A stretch of 64,000 nt of DNA from Cupriavidus phytohabitans (GTDB lineage: Bacteria; Pseudomonadota; Gammaproteobacteria; Burkholderiales; Burkholderiaceae). The stretch covers positions 62,001 through 126,000 of the forward strand of contig NZ_AUFE01000014.1 of assembly GCF_000426345.1 (NCBI RefSeq). Direction: 5' to 3'. Below the pieces are notes generated by a model that ran no database searches, had not been told where the DNA came from, and saw only the letters and a list, made by a program, of their open reading frames with translations. Below are positions 8,310 through 18,833 of the stretch, piece by piece. How positions within the stretch are numbered: position 1 is the first letter of the stretch; each line of letters starts with the position of its first letter. The position numbers were made by a program, and so were the translations under genes.

Positions 8310-9866
8310 TCAGTCTTCCTTGCGCAGGTGCGGGAACAGGATGACGTCGCGGATATTCGGGCTATCGGTCAGCAGCATCACCAGGCGGTCGATGCCGATA
8401 CCGCAGCCGCCCGTCGGGGGCATGCCGTATTCCAGCGCGCGGATATAGTCGGCGTCGAAATACATCGCCTCCTCGTCGCCGGCATCCTTCTGCTCGACCT
8501 GCTTGCGGAAGCGGTCGGCCTGGTCCTCGGCATCATTCAGCTCCGAGAAGCCGTTGGCGATCTCGCGGCCGGTGATGAACAGCTCGAAACGCTCGGTGAT
8601 GCCCGGCACCGTGTCCGAAGCGCGCGCAAGCGGCGAGACCTCGACCGGGTAGTCGACGATAAAGGTCGGCTCCCACAGCTGGCTCTCGGCGGTTTCCTCG
8701 AATAGCACCAGCTGCAGCGTGCCCAGCCCGGCATTGAGGAACTGCGGCGCGTTGGTGTTGACGCCGAACTTCTTCAGCTCGACACGCAGGAATTCCGCAT
8801 CGGCCAGTTGCGCGTCGGTGTACTGCGGCGCGAACTTCTGGATCGCTTGGCAGATGGTCAGGCGGTGGAACGGCTTCGACAGGTCCAGCTCGCGGTCCTG
8901 GTACGTCAGCACGGCGCTGCCGCGCGCGTCGATCGCGGCCTTGCGGATCAGGTCTTCAGTGAAGTCCATCAGCCAGCGGTAGTCCGTGTAGGCCGCGTAG
9001 AACTCCATCATGGTGAACTCGGGGTTGTGGCGCGGGCTCACCCCCTCGTTGCGGAAGTTGCGGTTGATCTCGAACACGCGCTCGAAGCCGCCGACGATCA
9101 GCCGCTTCAGGTACAGCTCGGGCGCGATGCGCATGAACATCTGCATGTCCAGCGCATTGTGGTGCGTGATGAAGGGCTTGGCCGCGGCGCCGCCCGGGAT
9201 CGGGTGCAGCATCGGCGTTTCCACCTCCATGAAGCCGGCGTCGGCCATAAGGCGGCGCAGCGACGAGATCGCGTTGGTGCGGGCGCGGAAGGTGTTGCGC
9301 GTTTCCGGCGAGACGATCAGGTCCACATAGCGCTGGCGGTACTTCATCTCCTGGTCGGCCAGCCCGTGGAACTTGTCCGGCAGCGGGCGCAGCGACTTGG
9401 ACAGCAGGCGCAGCTCGCGCACCTGCACCGACAGTTCGCCCTTGTTGGTGCGGAACAGCTCGCCGCGGGCGCTGATGATGTCGCCCAGGTCCCAGTGCTT
9501 GAAGGCGGCGTAGACCTCTTCGCCGACCTTGTCGCGCGTGATGTAGAACTGGATCTGGCCGCTGCCGTCCTGCACGGTGGCGAAGCTGGCCTTGCCCATC
9601 ACGCGCTTGAGCATCATGCGGCCGGCGATGGCGACCTCGACCGGGCTGGCTTCGAGCGCGGCCTGGTCGGTCTCGCCATATTGCGCATGCAGCGCGGCGG
9701 CCTGGTGGGTGGGGCGGAAATCGTTGGGGAAGGCCACGCCTTGCTGGCGCAGCGCGGCCAGTTTCTCGCGCCGCTCCGCGATGATCTTGTTCTCGTCGAC
9801 GGCGGGCGTATCCGCGGCGGCTGGCTTGGCCTGCGACTTGGCCTGGGCGTGATTCGGTTCGGTCAT
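8310..9866 (-). CDS. lysS: Lysyl-tRNA synthetase, class II
   Basis: The 518-residue enzyme charges tRNA-Lys. The N-terminal OB-fold anticodon-binding domain (about 70-170) contains VAGRMML-like strands. The class II catalytic core has motif 2 [20 protein letters not shown] and motif 3 [14 protein letters not shown] near the end. The first 25 residues are an Ala/Gln/Lys-rich extension often seen in Burkholderiales. It follows an SDR gene and prfB on the same strand; prfB-lysS linkage is widespread. Confidence 0.97.
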   Translation of the reverse strand: MTEPNHAQAKSQAKPAAADTPAVDENKIIAERREKLAALRQQGVAFPNDFRPTHQAAALHAQYGETDQAALEASPVEVAIAGRMMLKRVMGKASFATVQDGSGQIQFYITRDKVGEEVYAAFKHWDLGDIISARGELFRTNKGELSVQVRELRLLSKSLRPLPDKFHGLADQEMKYRQRYVDLIVSPETRNTFRARTNAISSLRRLMADAGFMEVETPMLHPIPGGAAAKPFITHHNALDMQMFMRIAPELYLKRLIVGGFERVFEINRNFRNEGVSPRHNPEFTMMEFYAAYTDYRWLMDFTEDLIRKAAIDARGSAVLTYQDRELDLSKPFHRLTICQAIQKFAPQYTDAQLADAEFLRVELKKFGVNTNAPQFLNAGLGTLQLVLFEETAESQLWEPTFIVDYPVEVSPLARASDTVPGITERFELFITGREIANGFSELNDAEDQADRFRKQVEQKDAGDEEAMYFDADYIRALEYGMPPTGGCGIGIDRLVMLLTDSPNIRDVILFPHLRKED

Positions 9867-9917
9867 GATGTCTTGTAGCGTCGCACGCGGCGGGCCGCGC
9901 GCGGGTTCAGTATGGCT

Positions 9918-10676
9918 TCAGTAATTGCGGAGATCGTCCAGCTCGGTGCTGCCGAAATCCGGGCGGTGCAGGTAGGCGACGATGCGGCCCGCGGTTTCCT
10001 CGGCGGAAGCGAGCTGCTGGTTCGCCTTCAGGTCGCGGAAACGCTGCACCTGGGCAAACTCGGCGTTGCGGATCACGTCCTGCATGCCGGTATCGATCAC
10101 GCCCGGCGCCAGCGCCACCGCGCGCACGGTGCGGGGCGCCGGTGCCTGCGCGTACTCGGCGTTGACCGAGCGCATGAACATGTCCAGGCCTGCCTTGCCG
10201 GCGCAATAGGCGCTCCAGCCCTCGATCGGGCGGCGCGCCGCGCCGGAAGAGATCGCCAGCACCTTGCGCGGGCAGTCGAACTTCTCGGTGCGCTCCAGGA
10301 AGGCCGCGGTCATCGTCATCGGCGCCGCCAGGTTGGTCAGCAGGTGCGGCACCAGCGTGCTTTCCTGCAGGCGCGAGACCGGGCCGATCGGTTCGACCAC
10401 GCCGGCGTTCAGGATCAGCGTGGCACTGGCCGGCGGCTGGTCGAGGGTATCGATCACGCTGGCCAGCCAGGTGGCCGCGGGGCCGGCCTGGGACAGGTCC
10501 TGCAGGTGCCAGGCCACCGGCACGCCGCTCATGGTGGCGATGCGCTCCAGCTCGTTGTTGCGGCTGCGCGCGACGCAGATCAGGCGGTTGCCCGGCACGA
10601 GCAGGGCGTTGGTCAAAGCCGCGCCCAGCCCGCGCGAGGCGCCGGTGATGATGTAGAGGTGATTGGCTTCGCTCAT
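9918..10676 (-). CDS. Short-chain dehydrogenase/reductase, NAD(P)-dependent
   Basis: This 252-residue SDR has the Rossmann motif TGASRGLGAAL (about 12-22), NAG in LILNAGVVEP, the catalytic Ser in AISSGAA and the YxxxK pair in SAYCAGKAGLD. It therefore has all the catalytic residues. The Arg-containing loop VARSRNN after the second strand suggests NADP(H) preference. It looks closest to the sepiapterin/benzil reductase-like subgroup, but the substrate cannot be read from sequence. Start ATG 10676 puts the Gly-rich motif at the usual distance. It is co-directional between prfB and lysS, an unusual insertion into that pair. Confidence 0.88.
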   Translation of the reverse strand: MSEANHLYIITGASRGLGAALTNALLVPGNRLICVARSRNNELERIATMSGVPVAWHLQDLSQAGPAATWLASVIDTLDQPPASATLILNAGVVEPIGPVSRLQESTLVPHLLTNLAAPMTMTAAFLERTEKFDCPRKVLAISSGAARRPIEGWSAYCAGKAGLDMFMRSVNAEYAQAPAPRTVRAVALAPGVIDTGMQDVIRNAEFAQVQRFRDLKANQQLASAEETAGRIVAYLHRPDFGSTELDDLRNY

Positions 10677-10819
10677 GGTGCCCCGGTCGGAAAGGCCGCA
10701 GGTGCGGCGGTACAGCAGTGAGGTACAGCTGTCGATACAGCGAATGCGGTGATGCTGCTGTGCCGCCGTGGGTGCCGCCGCCGCGCCAAAGGGCGCGGGA
10801 CGGGCAGCCCGGCACGGCC

Positions 10820-11924
10820 TTACAGTCCCTGCTTGAGGCTGGCCTCGATGAACGGATCCAGGTCGCCGTCCAGCACTTTCTGGGTGTTGGACATTTCCAC
10901 GTTGGTGCGCAGGTCCTTGATACGGCTCTGGTCCAGCACGTAGGAGCGGATCTGGTGGCCCCAACCCACGTCGGTCTTGCCGGCTTCGAGCTTGTCGGCC
11001 TCGGCCTGGCGCTTGCGCATCTCGTGCTCGTACAGGCGCGACTTCAGCATCGACATGGCCTCGGCACGGTTGCGGTGCTGCGAGCGGTCATTCTGGCACT
11101 GCACCACGATGCCGGTCGGGATGTGCGTGATCCGCACAGCCGAGTCGGTCTTGTTGATGTGCTGGCCGCCGGCGCCAGAGGCGCGGTAGGTATCCACGCG
11201 CAGGTCAGCCGGGTTGACTTCCACTTCGAACGAGTCGTCCACCTCGGGATAGACGAACACCGATGAGAACGAGGTATGGCGCCCGCCCGACGAATCGAAC
11301 GGCGACTTGCGCACCAGGCGGTGCACGCCGGTCTCGGTACGCAGGTAGCCGAAGGCGTATTCGCCCTCGATCTTAATGGTCGCGCTCTTGATGCCGGCCA
11401 CGTCGCCTTCGGACTCTTCCAGCACCTCGGCCTTGAAGCCCTTGCGCTCGCAGTACTTCAGGTACTGGCGCAGCAGCATCGAGGCCCAGTCGCACGCTTC
11501 GGTGCCGCCGGCGCCGGCCTGGATGTCGATGAAGGCGTTGGCCTGGTCCATCTCCCCGGAGAACATGCGGCGGAATTCCATGTCCGCCACAATCTCCTCG
11601 AAGCCCTTGACGTCGCTTTCGATCGATTCGAGGGTCTCGTCGTCGCCTTCTTCCCTGGCGAGTTCGAACAGCTCCTCGGCGCCGCCAAGGTCGTCAGTGA
11701 GCTTGCCCAGGACGCCTACGACGCCCTCGAGGCTCTTCTTTTCCTTGCCGAGATCCTGGGCGCGCTTGGGGTTGTTCCAGACGTCCGGGTCTTCCAGCAG
11801 GCCGTTGACTTCGTCCAGCCTTCCTACTTTGACATCGTAGTCAAAGATACCCCCGTAGATCTTCCGTCCGGGAACGGAGATCGGAGATGGCACCGGAGAT
11901 GGCGTTGAGGCGTTCTGCTTCCAT
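10820..11924 (-). CDS. prfB: Peptide chain release factor 2, expressed by programmed +1 frameshift
   Basis: RF2 terminates translation at UGA and UAA. The gene starts at ATG 11924 and reads 27 codons to an in-frame TGA (11843-11841). The slippery CTT-TGA-C with a GGGGG Shine-Dalgarno-like tract just upstream shifts the ribosome +1, and the remaining frame gives a total of 367 residues. The UGA-recognition motif SPF is in [10 protein letters not shown], and the catalytic GGQ is in [15 protein letters not shown]. The frameshift autoregulates RF2: low RF2 favours shifting. Only the join gives a full-length protein, since the long open frame upstream of the shift site in the second frame is not the N-terminus. 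Confidence 0.96.
11840..11854 (-). promoter_or_regulatory. Programmed +1 ribosomal frameshift site of prfB
   Basis: Reading the minus strand, GGGGG (11854-11850) is followed by TAT-CTT-TGA-C. TGA 11843-11841 is in frame with the start, and after the shift GAC is read from 11842. This is the classical RF2 signal: internal Shine-Dalgarno, CUU slip codon and weak UGA-C stop. Confidence 0.95.
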
Positions 11925-11951
11925 GATGTTCCTGCGCTTCGAAAACCGTGA

Positions 11952-11957
11952 ATTATA
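11952..11957 (-). promoter_or_regulatory. Probable -10 element of prfB
   Basis: Consensus TATAAT lies on the minus strand 28 bp before the prfB start codon. A matching -35 at the usual distance is poor. A 13-bp palindrome GGTTCC-C-GGAACC (11965-11977) lies just upstream and may or may not be functional. Confidence 0.45.
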
Positions 11958-12128
11958 GCGGATTGGTTCCCGGAACCGGTCGCGGATTCGGGGATTGCGG
12001 CCGCCCCCGGCATGGGCGCGCGGCGAACGGAAAGCGCGTGCGATGGTCTATCCGGCGGTGCCGGGCAGCGCACGCGGCGATAATACGCACTCGCAAGCCG
12101 CCCGCGGCATGAAGACAAACAGGGACGC

Positions 12129-12845
12129 ATGACGAAAACCAGACATGACATCGAGCCAGGCCGGCGCCGCGCGCTGGGCCTGCTGATTGCCGCCACGGCC
12201 GCCGCGGTCGCTTCCGGCTGCGGCACCACCGGCGGCCCCGTGCCGGATGGCTATTACCGCGTGGAACGGGGCGATACGCTCTATTCGATCGCCCGCAAGC
12301 ACGGCCGCACCGTGCGCGACCTGACCCGCTGGAACAGCGACATCACCAGCCCCAGCCAGATCGAGGTGGGCCAGTTGATCCGCGTGCGGCCTGCCGGCGG
12401 CGCCGGCGCGACGGCATCCACCGGCACCGGCCAGGCCGTGACCGACACGCCGCGTGTCGACAGCGGCAGTTCGCGGCCGCCCGCTGGCGGTATCCGCCTG
12501 CAATGGCCAGCCGACGGCCGCGTCACCGCGGGCTACTCGCCGCCGGGCAGCAAGGGCCTGACCATCGCGGTGCCGGCCAACGGCACGGTGCGCGCGGCCG
12601 CCGCTGGCCGGGCCATCCATGTGGGCAACCTGCGCGGCTACGGCATGCTGGTGATCGTCAAGCACAACGACGACTGGCTGACGGTCTACGGCAACCTGGA
12701 CCAGCCGCTGGTCAGCGAGGGCGCCACGATCTCGGCCGGACAGGACGTGGGCCGCATGGGCGCCAGCGCCAGCGAGCTGCACTTCGAGGTGCGGGGCAAC
12801 GGCAAGCCGGTTGATCCGATGGCGTACCTGCCGTCGCGCGGCTAA
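12129..12845 (+). CDS. NlpD-like lipoprotein: LysM plus degenerate M23 domain
   Basis: This 238-residue lipoprotein has a signal peptide ending in the lipobox ASGC (Cys31), a LysM domain (about 43-88, [20 protein letters not shown]) and a C-terminal M23/LytM domain. The M23 domain keeps [19 protein letters not shown], but the zinc-binding His/Asp sites of active M23 peptidases are absent (for example YGNLDQ where active enzymes have a His motif). As in NlpD and EnvC of E. coli, such proteins activate cell-wall amidases rather than cut peptidoglycan. Cell-division or peptidoglycan-remodelling function is inferred. It is transcribed divergently from prfB and convergently with recJ. Confidence 0.88.
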   Translation: MTKTRHDIEPGRRRALGLLIAATAAAVASGCGTTGGPVPDGYYRVERGDTLYSIARKHGRTVRDLTRWNSDITSPSQIEVGQLIRVRPAGGAGATASTGTGQAVTDTPRVDSGSSRPPAGGIRLQWPADGRVTAGYSPPGSKGLTIAVPANGTVRAAAAGRAIHVGNLRGYGMLVIVKHNDDWLTVYGNLDQPLVSEGATISAGQDVGRMGASASELHFEVRGNGKPVDPMAYLPSRG

Positions 12846-12877
12846 GACCGGGGGACAAGCCCCAGGGCCCCGGCGCG

Positions 12878-14575
12878 CTACTGCGCGTGCTCGATCACCA
12901 ACTGCACGCGCGTGACGCCGTTGAACGTGTTGTTGTCGAGCCGGTAGGCCACCTGCGCGCTGGCCCCGAGCGATTCGGCGTGGTTGAACCAGATTGCGTC
13001 GAAGCGCTGGCTGCCGCGCCCCAGCTGCAGCTTCAGGTGCTTGCCCTTGAGCACGCTCTGGCGCAGCACGTCGAACTCGCCGCAAAAGGTCGGTGCCGGG
13101 AAGCCCTGGCCCCACACCTGCTGCTCCAGCAGGGTGACGAATTCCGGGCTGAAGCAGTGGTCCTCGATATCGCCGTCGGTCTCGATCACGCGCGCAAGCT
13201 GGTCGTCGGTCAGCCATTCCTTGCCGACCGCTTCGAAGGCTTCCTGGAACTCGGCAAAGCGCTCGGCGCGCACGGTCAGGCCGGCCGCCATGGCATGGCC
13301 CCCGAACTTGACCATCATGCCGGGGCAGCGCTTGGACACCAGGTCGAGGGCGTCGCGCAGGTGGAAGCCCGGGATCGAGCGGCCCGAGCCCTTGAAGGTG
13401 GCTTCGTCGCCGGGCGCGAAGGTGATGGTGGGGCGGTGGAACTTGTCCTTGAGCCGCGACGCGACGATGCCGATCACGCCCTGGTGCCAGGTGTCGTTGA
13501 ACACGCTGACGGTAAAGCGCGCCGACGGGTCCGGGCCAGCCAGCGGCTGCTCCAGGATCTGCAGGGCCTCCTGCTGCATGCCCGCTTCGATATCGCGCCG
13601 CTCGCGGTTCATGCCGTCGAGTTCCTGCGCGATTTCCCAGGCGCGGTTGGCATCATCGGTCAGCAGGCATTCGATGCCCAGCGACATGTCCGCCAGCCGG
13701 CCTGCCGCGTTCAGCCGTGGCCCCAGCCCGAAACCGAGGTCGAAGGTATTGGCGCGCGACGCCTCGCGTCCCGCGGCGCGGAACAGCGCCGCCACGCCCG
13801 GCTGCATGCGTCCCGCGCGCATCCGGCGCAGCCCCTGCGCCACCAGAATGCGGTTGTTGGTGTCGAGCTTGACCACATCGGCGACCGTGCCCAGCGCCAC
13901 CAGGTCGAGCAGTGTCTGTAGCGGCGGCTGGGTGGCCTGGGTGTAGACGCCGCGCCGGCGCAGCTCGGCGCGCAGCCCCAGCAGCACGTAGAACATCACG
14001 CCCACGCCAGCCAGGTTCTTGCTCGGGAATTCGCAGCCCGGCTGGTTCGGGTTGACGATCACCGCCGCCTCGGGCAGCTCGGCGCCCGGCAGGTGGTGGT
14101 CGGTCACCACCACGTCGATCCCCAGCGCATTGGCCGCGGCCACGCCGTCGACGCTGGCAATGCCGTTGTCGACCGTGACGATCACGTCCGGCTGCTGCCT
14201 GGCCGCCAGCGCTACGATTTCCGGCGTCAGGCCGTAGCCGTACTCGAAGCGGTTGGGCACGATGTACTCGACCCGTGCGCCCAGCATGCGCAACCCGCGC
14301 ACCCCCACCGCGCAGGCGGTGGCGCCGTCGCAGTCATAGTCGGCGACGATCAGCAGGCGCTTGCCGGCGGCGATGGCGTCGGCGAGGTAGGCGGCGGCAT
14401 GGCCGATGCCTTTCATGGCGCCCGGCGGCACCAGTTCAGGCAGGTCGGTCGCCAGCTCGGCGGTGCGGGCCACGCCGCGCGCGGCCAGGATGCGGGCCAG
14501 CGTGGGATGCAGGCCGGCGGCGGCCAGTGCGGTGACGTGTTCGGGGGCGTAGGTGCGGATGGCGATCCGGGTCAT
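12878..14575 (-). CDS. recJ: Single-strand-specific 5'-3' exonuclease RecJ
   Basis: This 565-residue DHH-family nuclease degrades 5'-ended single strands in recombination and mismatch repair. Metal-binding motifs visible are DYDCDG (79-84), the VDNGIAS segment and the DHH signature in VVTDHHLPG (159-161). DHHA1-type GRSIPGFHLRDAL and GGHAMAAGL occur in the second half. Length is typical. It lies downstream of the rpfE-like gene on the same strand, the same pairing as in the Xanthomonas rpf region. Confidence 0.96.
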   Translation of the reverse strand: MTRIAIRTYAPEHVTALAAAGLHPTLARILAARGVARTAELATDLPELVPPGAMKGIGHAAAYLADAIAAGKRLLIVADYDCDGATACAVGVRGLRMLGARVEYIVPNRFEYGYGLTPEIVALAARQQPDVIVTVDNGIASVDGVAAANALGIDVVVTDHHLPGAELPEAAVIVNPNQPGCEFPSKNLAGVGVMFYVLLGLRAELRRRGVYTQATQPPLQTLLDLVALGTVADVVKLDTNNRILVAQGLRRMRAGRMQPGVAALFRAAGREASRANTFDLGFGLGPRLNAAGRLADMSLGIECLLTDDANRAWEIAQELDGMNRERRDIEAGMQQEALQILEQPLAGPDPSARFTVSVFNDTWHQGVIGIVASRLKDKFHRPTITFAPGDEATFKGSGRSIPGFHLRDALDLVSKRCPGMMVKFGGHAMAAGLTVRAERFAEFQEAFEAVGKEWLTDDQLARVIETDGDIEDHCFSPEFVTLLEQQVWGQGFPAPTFCGEFDVLRQSVLKGKHLKLQLGRGSQRFDAIWFNHAESLGASAQVAYRLDNNTFNGVTRVQLVIEHAQ

Positions 14576-14641
14576 GGCGGGGCGTTCTTGTTTTGCGGTA
14601 GGGGGCGGCAGTCGGGCGGCGGCAGGCGGGTTGTGCGACCT

Positions 14642-15757
14642 TCAGGCGGCAAAGGCGAGGTCGGACAGCAGGGCGCGCCAGTCGCCGCGCTGGCCCATGC
14701 CGCGCCAGAACTTGCGCAGGTCGGCACGGGTCACGGTGAACTCGGCAAAGTGGTTCTCGCCGCCCAGCACCAGCGTTACGGCGCCGATGCCGCCGATGCC
14801 ACCTGCGGCCAGCGCCTCCAGCGCCGGCGCGAACCAGTCGGCATCGAGCGCATGCATGCGCTCGATCCACAGGCCCCAGTCCTCCGTGATATGGGCTTCG
14901 GTGGCAAGTTCCAGCATCGCCAGCACCGATCCCCCGGGCGCCGCCACGCCAGCCAGTCCCGCCGGCACCGGCAGCACGCGGCTGCCGGCGGCCAGCGCCA
15001 GCCCGGCGAGGAACGGGTCGTCGCTCAGTACCGTGTCGGCCAGGCGTGGCACGGCCTGCAGCCTGCCGCCGCCGTACAGCCAGACCGAGTTCACCGGCAG
15101 CTCGCCGCGCGCCTCGCGGGCCTGGTTGACCGGGTGGTCGAACCAGGTCATCTGGATCTCGTTCTGTACCCGGCGCCAGTCGCGCGCACGCTCGCCGGCC
15201 TGCATCCAGATGTCGATGTTGCGCCCGGCCGCGCGCAGCGGGGTGGTGGCTTCCAGCGGGCCGAACACGGCTTCGGGCAGGTACCAGCGCGACGGGCAGG
15301 GCGTCTCCAGCGCAATGCCGGATTCCTGCAGCAGCGGATCGATGGCGGCGTGCAGGGCGGCAGCCTCTTCCGGCCGGATGCCGAGATGCGCTGGCGGCAT
15401 CAGCACCAGGTGGTCGCGCGCGGCGTGGATGTGCACCGGCTGCAGGCAGGCCCAGGACTGGCCGTCCGGGTGCGGGCCGGCTGCGCTGCTGTCGGCCAGC
15501 CGCATATAAGGCGCCGACGGCACCCGGCCGGTGTCCAGTCCCGTCTTGCCGGCCAGCCATCGCTCCTGCGGCAGGCTGCGCAGGAACGGGTCGTCATGCC
15601 GCTCGCGTGGGCCGGGCGTGGCCCGCGTCAGCAACTTTCCGAGCGCCGGCAGCTCCAACTGCCGCAGCAGCGCGCCGGGAATGACGTCGTCGCGGCCGTC
15701 GTCGCCGGCGCCCGGCGGGACGGAAAAGGGCACAATCAGGGTCAGGTGCGTCATCAT
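14642..15757 (-). CDS. rpfE: RpfE-like conserved protein
   Basis: A 371-residue protein begins MMTHLTLIVPFSVPP and contains HIHAARDHLVLMPPAHLGI and LRAAGRNIDIWMQAG. I recognise it as the protein annotated as regulatory protein RpfE next to recJ in Ralstonia and Xanthomonas. The biochemical role is unknown, and a remote relation to phosphoglycerate mutase/alkaline phosphatase-like proteins is sometimes proposed. There is no signal peptide. Two consecutive ATGs (15757, 15754) could start it; the longer frame to 15868 lacks support. Linkage with lysS, prfB and recJ supports the name. Confidence 0.75.
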   Translation of the reverse strand: MMTHLTLIVPFSVPPGAGDDGRDDVIPGALLRQLELPALGKLLTRATPGPRERHDDPFLRSLPQERWLAGKTGLDTGRVPSAPYMRLADSSAAGPHPDGQSWACLQPVHIHAARDHLVLMPPAHLGIRPEEAAALHAAIDPLLQESGIALETPCPSRWYLPEAVFGPLEATTPLRAAGRNIDIWMQAGERARDWRRVQNEIQMTWFDHPVNQAREARGELPVNSVWLYGGGRLQAVPRLADTVLSDDPFLAGLALAAGSRVLPVPAGLAGVAAPGGSVLAMLELATEAHITEDWGLWIERMHALDADWFAPALEALAAGGIGGIGAVTLVLGGENHFAEFTVTRADLRKFWRGMGQRGDWRALLSDLAFAA

Positions 15758-15904
15758 GGTGGCGAGATTGTAAACTTCCGGCTGGCCGATGCCAGTCCCG
15801 CGCCGCTCCAGAGCATCCTGGACGGCGCCCGCCAAGGCTCGCACGAGTGCCGCCGGCGCCCCTCGCAAGGGCGGCGGCGATGTCCCGAAACAACAGGAAT
15901 CCTC

Positions 15905-17888
<1,984 letters not shown>

Positions 17889-17910
17889 GCCAGGCCCCCG
17901 GCATTGCACC

Positions 17911-18762
17911 ATGTGGATCGACACCCACTGCCATCTCGACGCGCGCGAATTCGACGCTGACCGGCGCCAGGTCGCCGACGCGGCCGAGGCCGCCGGCGTG
18001 CGCGGCATCGTCGTGCCGGCGGTGGCGGTGTGGAATTTCGAGGCGGTGCGCACGCTGGCGCACGAGGATTCGCGCTGTGTCTACGCGCTCGGCATCCATC
18101 CGCTCTGCTCGGCCGGTACAGGGCAGGCCGATATCGATGCGCTCCGGCGCGAGGTCGCGGCCAGCATGGGCGATCCGCGTTTCGTCGGCATCGGCGAGAT
18201 CGGGCTCGATTTCTTTGTCGCCGGTCTCGATGCCAATCACCAGACCTGGCTCTATGCCGAGCAGCTGAAGATCGCGCGCGAGTACGACCTGCCGGTGCTG
18301 CTGCATGTGCGCAAGTCGCAGGACCAGGTCGGCGCGCAGTTGCGCAAGGCGGGCGTGAAGCGCGGCATTGCGCATGCGTTCAACGGCAGCCATGAGCAGG
18401 CGCGGCGCTTTGTCGAGCAGGGCCTCAAGCTTGGCTTCGGCGGCAACCTGACCTTCAGCCGCGCGCGCCGGATCCGCCGGCTGGCTGCAGACATGCCACT
18501 GGAGGCCCTGGTGCTGGAAACCGACGCGCCCGATATCGCACCCGCCTGGCTTGCCGATGACCAGTTCGGCGAGCAGCACAAGGTGCGCAACACCCCCGCG
18601 GAAGTCGCCGGCGTGGCGCGCGTGCTGGGCGAACTGCGCGGCATCGATGCCGCGGCGCTGGCGCAGGCGACCTGGCGCAATGCCGTCGACGCGCTGCCTC
18701 GGTTGGCGGCCTTCGCCGGAACCATGGCACCGGCCAGACACATAACTTCCACGAGTTCCTGA
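17911..18762 (+). CDS. TatD-family metal-dependent DNase
   Basis: A 283-residue TIM-barrel hydrolase contains the family motifs DTHCHLD at the N-terminus, GEIGLDF (about 91-97), LLHVRKSQ, and ETDAPDIAP (about 206-214). These carry the His, Glu and Asp metal ligands. TatD enzymes act as 3'-5' DNases; this one could equally be a YjjV/YcfH-type paralogue. It begins 22 bp after lolD on the same strand and probably shares its transcript. Confidence 0.93.
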   Translation: MWIDTHCHLDAREFDADRRQVADAAEAAGVRGIVVPAVAVWNFEAVRTLAHEDSRCVYALGIHPLCSAGTGQADIDALRREVAASMGDPRFVGIGEIGLDFFVAGLDANHQTWLYAEQLKIAREYDLPVLLHVRKSQDQVGAQLRKAGVKRGIAHAFNGSHEQARRFVEQGLKLGFGGNLTFSRARRIRRLAADMPLEALVLETDAPDIAPAWLADDQFGEQHKVRNTPAEVAGVARVLGELRGIDAAALAQATWRNAVDALPRLAAFAGTMAPARHITSTSS

Positions 18763-18833
18763 CAGGCTGACAAGCTTTCCGCCGCGTCGCGCGGTTACAA
18801 CTCTGGCTGTGTGCAATCAGCCGGGGAGGTGCC

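Noticed and set aside
11925..12229. N-terminal extension of the prfB second frame
   Set aside because: RF2 begins at ATG 11924 in another frame and joins by programmed frameshift; the extension has no similarity to RF2.
14093..15904. Long N-terminal extension of the lolC frame
   Set aside because: It reads antisense to recJ and rpfE. The Lol homology begins at TTG 15905, which has its own ribosome site.
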